From positions 1-9,186 of the forward strand of contig JAHEDL010000103.1 of the NCBI GenBank assembly GCA_024641255.1: a stretch of DNA of 9,186 nucleotides. Direction: 5' to 3'. This DNA comes from Pseudorhodobacter sp. GTDB lineage: Bacteria > Pseudomonadota > Alphaproteobacteria > Rhodobacterales > Rhodobacteraceae. The translations under genes and the position numbers were made by a program. The notes beneath the pieces were generated by a model. It did not search any database. It had not been told where the DNA came from and saw nothing but the letters and a program-made list of their open reading frames with translations. Shown here in pieces: positions 5,921 to 9,186 of the stretch (position 1 is its first letter; each line of letters opens with the position of its first letter).

Positions 5921-6481
5921 GTGTCCCACGCAGACGATCACGCAGGCACCCGCAGGGATTTCCTGTATTACGCAACCGCCGGGGCAGGCGTTGTTGCAAC
6001 TGGCGCAGCGGTCTGGCCGCTGGTCAACCAGATGAACCCCTCGGCCGATACCCGCGCCTTGGCGTCGATCATGGTTGATATTTCGGGAGTCGAAGTTGGC
6101 ACCCAGATCACCGTCAAATGGCGCGGCAAGCCGGTGTTCATCCGCCGCCGCGGTCAAGACGAGATTGACGCAGGCCGCAAGGTTGCGCTGAGCGATCTGG
6201 TCGACACCAACGCCGAGAACGCCAACATCGACGCAACCGCAACCGCCGAAGACCAGAACCGCACGCTGGACGAAAAAGGCGAATGGCTGGTGATGATGGG
6301 CGTTTGCACCCACCTTGGCTGCGTGCCGCTGGGCAACGCCGGTGACTTCGGTGGCTGGTTCTGCCCGTGCCACGGCTCGCACTACGACATGGCTGGCCGC
6401 ATCCGCAAAGGTCCGGCACCGCGCAACCTGCCGGTTCCGGTGGCCAAGTTCGAAAACGAAACCACGATCAAGCTCGGGTAA
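5921..6481 (+). CDS. petA: Ubiquinol-cytochrome c reductase, Rieske iron-sulfur subunit
   Basis: This 186-residue protein carries the [2Fe-2S] cluster of the cytochrome bc1 complex. It takes the first electron from ubiquinol at the Qo site and passes it to cytochrome c1. The N-terminus has a twin-arginine motif (R11-R12-D-F-L) followed by the uncleaved membrane anchor (about 14-36). The flexible neck [13 protein letters not shown] (38-50) lets the head swing. Cluster boxes are C-T-H-L-G-C (C129, H131 ligands) and C-P-C-H-G-S (C148, H151 ligands); C134 and C150 should form the stabilising disulfide. By memory it is one residue shorter than the R. sphaeroides protein, in the loop between the boxes. 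It starts at GTG with a good ribosome site. It is first in petABC, 11 bp ahead of petB. Confidence 0.97.
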   Translation: MSHADDHAGTRRDFLYYATAGAGVVATGAAVWPLVNQMNPSADTRALASIMVDISGVEVGTQITVKWRGKPVFIRRRGQDEIDAGRKVALSDLVDTNAENANIDATATAEDQNRTLDEKGEWLVMMGVCTHLGCVPLGNAGDFGGWFCPCHGSHYDMAGRIRKGPAPRNLPVPVAKFENETTIKLG

Positions 6482-6492
6482 GGACCAGACAC

Positions 6493-7806
6493 ATGGCCGG
6501 AATTCCGCACGACCATTATGAACCGAAGCCGGGCTTTCAGACCTGGCTGCACAACCGCCTGCCGATCGTCAGCATCGCCTATGACACGCTGATGATCCCG
6601 ACGCCGAAGAACCTGAACTGGATGTGGATCTGGGGCATCGTTCTGGCGTTCTGCCTGGGCCTGCAGATTGTTACCGGCGTTGTGCTGGTGATGCACTACA
6701 CCCCGCACGTCGATCTGGCGTTCAAATCTGTCGAACACATCATGCGCGACGTGAACGGCGGCTATATGATCCGCTATTTGCACGCAAACGGCGCTTCGCT
6801 GTTCTTCCTTGCCGTCTACCTGCACATCTTCCGCGGCCTGTACTACGGCAGCTACAAAGCCCCGCGCGAAGTGACCTGGATCATCGGCATGTTGATCTAC
6901 CTTGCCATGATGGCAACCGGCTTCATGGGCTACGTTCTGCCTTGGGGTCAGATGTCGTTCTGGGGCGCAACCGTGATCACCGGCCTGTTCGGCGCTATTC
7001 CGGGCGTTGGTCCGACCATTCAGGAATGGTTGCTGGGTGGCCCGGCTGTGGATAACGCCACGCTGAACCGCTTCTTCAGCTTGCACTACCTGCTGCCCTT
7101 CGTGATTGCAGCCCTTGTGGCGCTGCATATCTGGGCCTTCCACACCACCGGCAACAACAACCCGACGGGTGTTGAAGTGCGCCGTGGGTCGAAAGAAGAA
7201 GCTGCCAAAGACACCCTGCCCTTCTGGCCCTACTTCGTGATCAAAGACCTGTTCGCACTGGCTGTGGTTGTGATGGTGTTCTTCGCGGTTGTTGGCTTTA
7301 TGCCCAACTTCCTTGGCCACCCCGACAACTACATCGAAGCAAACGCTTTGGCGACGCCGGCACACATCGTTCCGGAATGGTACTTCTTGCCGTTCTACGC
7401 GATCCTGCGTGCCTTCACCGCTGACGTTTGGGTTGTGCAACTTGTGCACTTTGTGACCTTCGGCATCGTTGACGCCAAGTTCTTCGGCGTTCTGGCGATG
7501 TTCGGCGCAATCGCTGTGATGGCGCTGGTGCCGTGGCTGGACACCTCTTCGGTGCGTTCGGGCCGGTATCGTCCGAAGTTCAAAGCATGGTTCTACCTGC
7601 TGTGCATCGACTTCGTGGTGCTGATGTGGGTGGGCGCAATGCCGACCGACGGGATCTACCCCTACATCTCGTTGATCGCTGCAACCTACTGGTTCGCTTA
7701 CTTCTTGGTGATCCTGCCGCTGCTGGGTGTGCTTGAAAAGCCGCTGCCGCAACCGGCAACGATCGAAGAAGACTTCAAGTCCCACTACGCCAACCCGGCT
7801 GAGTGA
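6493..7806 (+). CDS. petB: Ubiquinol-cytochrome c reductase, cytochrome b subunit
   Basis: This 437-residue integral membrane protein binds hemes bL and bH and forms the Qo and Qi quinone sites of the bc1 complex. It has eight predicted helices. Heme ligands are H97 (R-Y-L-H-A-N-G), H111 (Y-L-H-I-F-R-G), H198 (S-L-H-Y-L-L-P) and H212 (A-L-H-I-W-A-F-H), the same numbers as I recall for Rhodobacter. The Qo motif P-E-W-Y lies in [10 protein letters not shown], and the cd1 helix region [11 protein letters not shown] is intact. It is a full-length bc1-type protein, not the split b6/subunit IV form, and its C-terminus is a few residues shorter than that of R. sphaeroides. ATG 6493 has AAGGA eight bases upstream, overlapping the petA stop; the open frame upstream of it runs through petA in another phase. 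It lies between petA and petC with gaps of 11 and 19 bp. Confidence 0.98.
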   Translation: MAGIPHDHYEPKPGFQTWLHNRLPIVSIAYDTLMIPTPKNLNWMWIWGIVLAFCLGLQIVTGVVLVMHYTPHVDLAFKSVEHIMRDVNGGYMIRYLHANGASLFFLAVYLHIFRGLYYGSYKAPREVTWIIGMLIYLAMMATGFMGYVLPWGQMSFWGATVITGLFGAIPGVGPTIQEWLLGGPAVDNATLNRFFSLHYLLPFVIAALVALHIWAFHTTGNNNPTGVEVRRGSKEEAAKDTLPFWPYFVIKDLFALAVVVMVFFAVVGFMPNFLGHPDNYIEANALATPAHIVPEWYFLPFYAILRAFTADVWVVQLVHFVTFGIVDAKFFGVLAMFGAIAVMALVPWLDTSSVRSGRYRPKFKAWFYLLCIDFVVLMWVGAMPTDGIYPYISLIAATYWFAYFLVILPLLGVLEKPLPQPATIEEDFKSHYANPAE

Positions 7807-7825
7807 CAGAAAGGAACTGACTGAG

Positions 7826-8611
7826 ATGTTTCGTAAAATCGCAATCAGCGCTGTCTCTGCACTGGCTCTTATGACGGGCGCCGCTTTCGCAAGCGAAGGC
7901 GGCCATGTCGAAGACGTTGCCTTCAGCTTTGAAGGCCCGTTCGGCAAGTTTGACGAGCACCAGCTGCAGCGCGGGCTTCAGGTTTTCACCGAAGTCTGCT
8001 CTGCCTGCCACGGGCTGAAGTTCGTGCCGATCCGGTCGCTGTCTGACGAAGGTGGCCCGCATCTGCCGGAAGATCAGGTGCGCGCCTACGCCAAGCAGTT
8101 CACCATCACCGACAAAGACACCGGTGAAGACCGTGAAGGCGTACCTTCTGACAACTTCCCGGCCAACACCGGTGCTGGCGCGCCCGACCTTTCGCTGATG
8201 GCGAAAGCACGGGCTGGCTTCCACGGGCCTTATGGTCTGGGCATCAACCAGCTGCTGCGCGGCATCGGCGGACCCGAGTATATCGTGTCGCTGCTGACCG
8301 GCTTCACCGGCGAAACCAAAGAAGAAGCGGGTTCGACCTTCTACGAAAACCACGTCTTCTCGACCGGCTGGATCAAGATGACCCCGCCGCTGTCGGATGG
8401 TCAGGTGACCTTTGCTGACGGTGCGCCGAACGACGTGAAGCACATGTCGGAAGACGTTGCTGCCTTCTTGATGTGGACCGCAGAGCCGAAACTGATGGCG
8501 CGCAAAGACGCCGGCTTCAAAGCCGTGCTGTTCTTGGCGGTGCTGGCAAGCCTGCTGTTCCTGACCAACAAGCGTTTGTGGTCGAAGGTCAAAGGCAAGA
8601 AACTGCACTAA
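7826..8611 (+). CDS. petC: Ubiquinol-cytochrome c reductase, cytochrome c1 subunit (short form)
   Basis: This 261-residue membrane-anchored c-type cytochrome takes electrons from the Rieske head and gives them to soluble or membrane cytochrome c. A Sec signal peptide (cleavage likely after A-F-A, residue 22) precedes the heme motif C58-S-A-C61-H62. The axial methionine is probably M185, in [10 protein letters not shown] single C-terminal helix (about 228-247) anchors the head, with the basic tail K-G-K-K-L-H in the cytoplasm. Compared with the R. sphaeroides protein (about 285 residues by memory), the segment between G-G-P-E-Y-I and the methionine is much shorter and lacks the two extra cysteines. 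The only cysteines are the heme pair. AAGGA lies ten bases before ATG 7826. It is the last gene of the operon, with a terminator 22 bases after the stop. Confidence 0.97.
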   Translation: MFRKIAISAVSALALMTGAAFASEGGHVEDVAFSFEGPFGKFDEHQLQRGLQVFTEVCSACHGLKFVPIRSLSDEGGPHLPEDQVRAYAKQFTITDKDTGEDREGVPSDNFPANTGAGAPDLSLMAKARAGFHGPYGLGINQLLRGIGGPEYIVSLLTGFTGETKEEAGSTFYENHVFSTGWIKMTPPLSDGQVTFADGAPNDVKHMSEDVAAFLMWTAEPKLMARKDAGFKAVLFLAVLASLLFLTNKRLWSKVKGKKLH

Positions 8612-8633
8612 GGTTGCAGATCAAGCTGTTCGG

Positions 8634-8660
8634 AAAACCCCGCCGTCGTGCGGGGTTTTT
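8634..8660. terminator. Strong, probably bidirectional terminator between petC and thiQ
   Basis: AAAACCCCGC (8634-8643) pairs perfectly with GCGGGGTTTT (8650-8659) around the loop CGTCGT, with a five-T run on the plus strand. On the minus strand the stem is followed by TTTT, so it can also stop thiQ transcripts, whose stop codon is about 16 bases away. Confidence 0.92.
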
Positions 8661-8675
8661 CATTTCTGCGGCGCT

Positions 8676-9186
8676 TTAGCCCAGATAATCGGTCAACGCC
8701 TGCGGTGGATTGGCAAACAAATTCACCGTCGGCACCGGTGCGCTGGCGATGCCATTTGCCACCAGAACCGTCTTGTCGGCGAAGCGCTTTGCGTCGTTCG
8801 GGTCATGCGTCACCATCAAGACGATGGCATTGCTTGCACTGGCGACCTCGGCCACAAGATCCAGCATTTCAGATTTCAACCCCGGACCAAGGGCGGCGAA
8901 AGGTTCGTCCAGCAGTAAGATCGGCCGTGCCCGCAGCAGCGCGCGGGCCAAGGCCGCCCTGCCCTGCTGCCCGCCCGAAAGCTGGCCGGGCTTGCGCGCG
9001 CCCATGCCGCCCAGACCAACACGCTGGAGCGCCATGTCAACATGGGCTTTTTGTGCTGAACTTAGCCGCAGCGTTGGCGAAAGCCCCAAGCCAAGGTTCT
9101 GCGCCAAGGTCAGATGCGGAAACAGGTTTTGATCCTGAAACAGAATGGTCGAAGGCCGCTGCCCCGGTGGTTCCCCGGCAAGGTCG
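8676..9186 (-). CDS. thiQ: Thiamine ABC transporter ATP-binding protein, truncated at the N-terminus by the window edge
   Basis: The visible C-terminal 169 residues are the nucleotide-binding subunit that would power import of thiamine or its phosphates with a ThiP permease and ThiB binding protein. In order: Q-loop region I-L-F-Q-D-Q-N-L-F-P-H-L-T-L-A-Q-N-L-G-L-G-L, ABC signature L-S-G-G-Q-Q-G-R, Walker B I-L-L-L-D-E-P-F-A-A-L-G-P, and the switch histidine in M-V-T-H-D. The L-F-P-H-L-T-x-A-Q-N run and A-A-L-G-P after Walker B are typical of ThiQ rather than of other importers. The signature is unusual in having Q-G-R where Q-R-Q-R is usual. Walker A and roughly 60 residues lie beyond the right edge, where thiP and thiB would be expected. 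The gene converges with petC across a shared terminator. Confidence 0.87.
   Translation of the reverse strand, partial: DLAGEPPGQRPSTILFQDQNLFPHLTLAQNLGLGLSPTLRLSSAQKAHVDMALQRVGLGGMGARKPGQLSGGQQGRAALARALLRARPILLLDEPFAALGPGLKSEMLDLVAEVASASNAIVLMVTHDPNDAKRFADKTVLVANGIASAPVPTVNLFANPPQALTDYLG

Noticed and set aside
6382..7947. A 521-codon open frame on the minus strand opposite petB
   Set aside because: It is antisense to a full-length, unmistakable cytochrome b, and its His/Arg/Gln-rich product resembles no family. Long antisense frames are common opposite GC-rich genes with strong third-position bias.
7775..8608. A 277-codon minus-strand frame opposite petC
   Set aside because: It is a shadow of the cytochrome c1 gene with implausible composition and no ribosome site worth noting.
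8612..8700. Thiamine pyrophosphate riboswitch near thiQ
   Set aside because: This is the 3' side of thiQ. A THI box would lie upstream of the transporter operon, beyond the right edge.
1..9186. Mobile elements, CRISPR arrays, phage or defence genes
   Set aside because: No transposase or integrase motifs, no terminal inverted repeats with target duplications, and no regularly spaced repeats were seen. Gene content is housekeeping and consistent in style.

Overview
The window reads as ordinary chromosomal DNA of an alphaproteobacterium, most likely family Rhodobacteraceae (Rhodobacter and roseobacter relatives). The reasons are the high-GC coding style, a three-gene cytochrome bc1 operon whose Rieske and cytochrome b proteins closely resemble those I remember from Rhodobacter sphaeroides, a DNA polymerase IV with the N-terminal four-cysteine extension I associate with this group, a cysteine-poor 41-residue ribosomal protein L36, and a DUF1036 protein. 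Genus cannot be fixed by reading alone.

Layout. Positions 1-1138 (minus) hold the first 379 residues of a membrane-anchored M23-type cell-wall peptidase; its catalytic domain lies beyond the left edge. Just upstream of it on the same strand is a small secreted DUF1036 protein (1216-1617). Divergent from these is dinB, DNA polymerase IV (1719-2972, plus), which converges with an N-formylglutamate amidohydrolase-family gene (2991-3848, minus). That gene starts with GTG and has a recognisable promoter, with a 7-bp inverted repeat around its -10 box.

Positions 3937-4376 (plus) form a compact translation-related block: a plausible sigma-70 promoter, a terminator-like hairpin and a second hairpin, tRNA-Val(GAC), a structured 71-nt leader, rpmJ (L36) and a strong intrinsic terminator. 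A PaiB-type FMN-binding protein (4408-5040) and a glutathione S-transferase-like protein (5085-5696) follow on the same strand.

After a 224-base gap with no clear gene comes petABC (5921-8611), encoding the complete catalytic core of the ubiquinol:cytochrome c oxidoreductase: the Rieske iron-sulfur protein (GTG start), cytochrome b and cytochrome c1. A textbook terminator (8634-8660) closes the operon. It also insulates the convergent, right-truncated thiQ gene (8676 to the edge, minus), the ATPase of a thiamine ABC importer.

I see no mobile element, CRISPR array, phage gene or defence system. The more interesting signals are small: the inverted repeat at the amidohydrolase promoter, the two hairpins between the tRNA promoter and the tRNA, mutually exclusive pairings in the tRNA-rpmJ spacer, and a short cytochrome c1 without the cysteine-bearing loop known from Rhodobacter. 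I see no convincing undescribed system.
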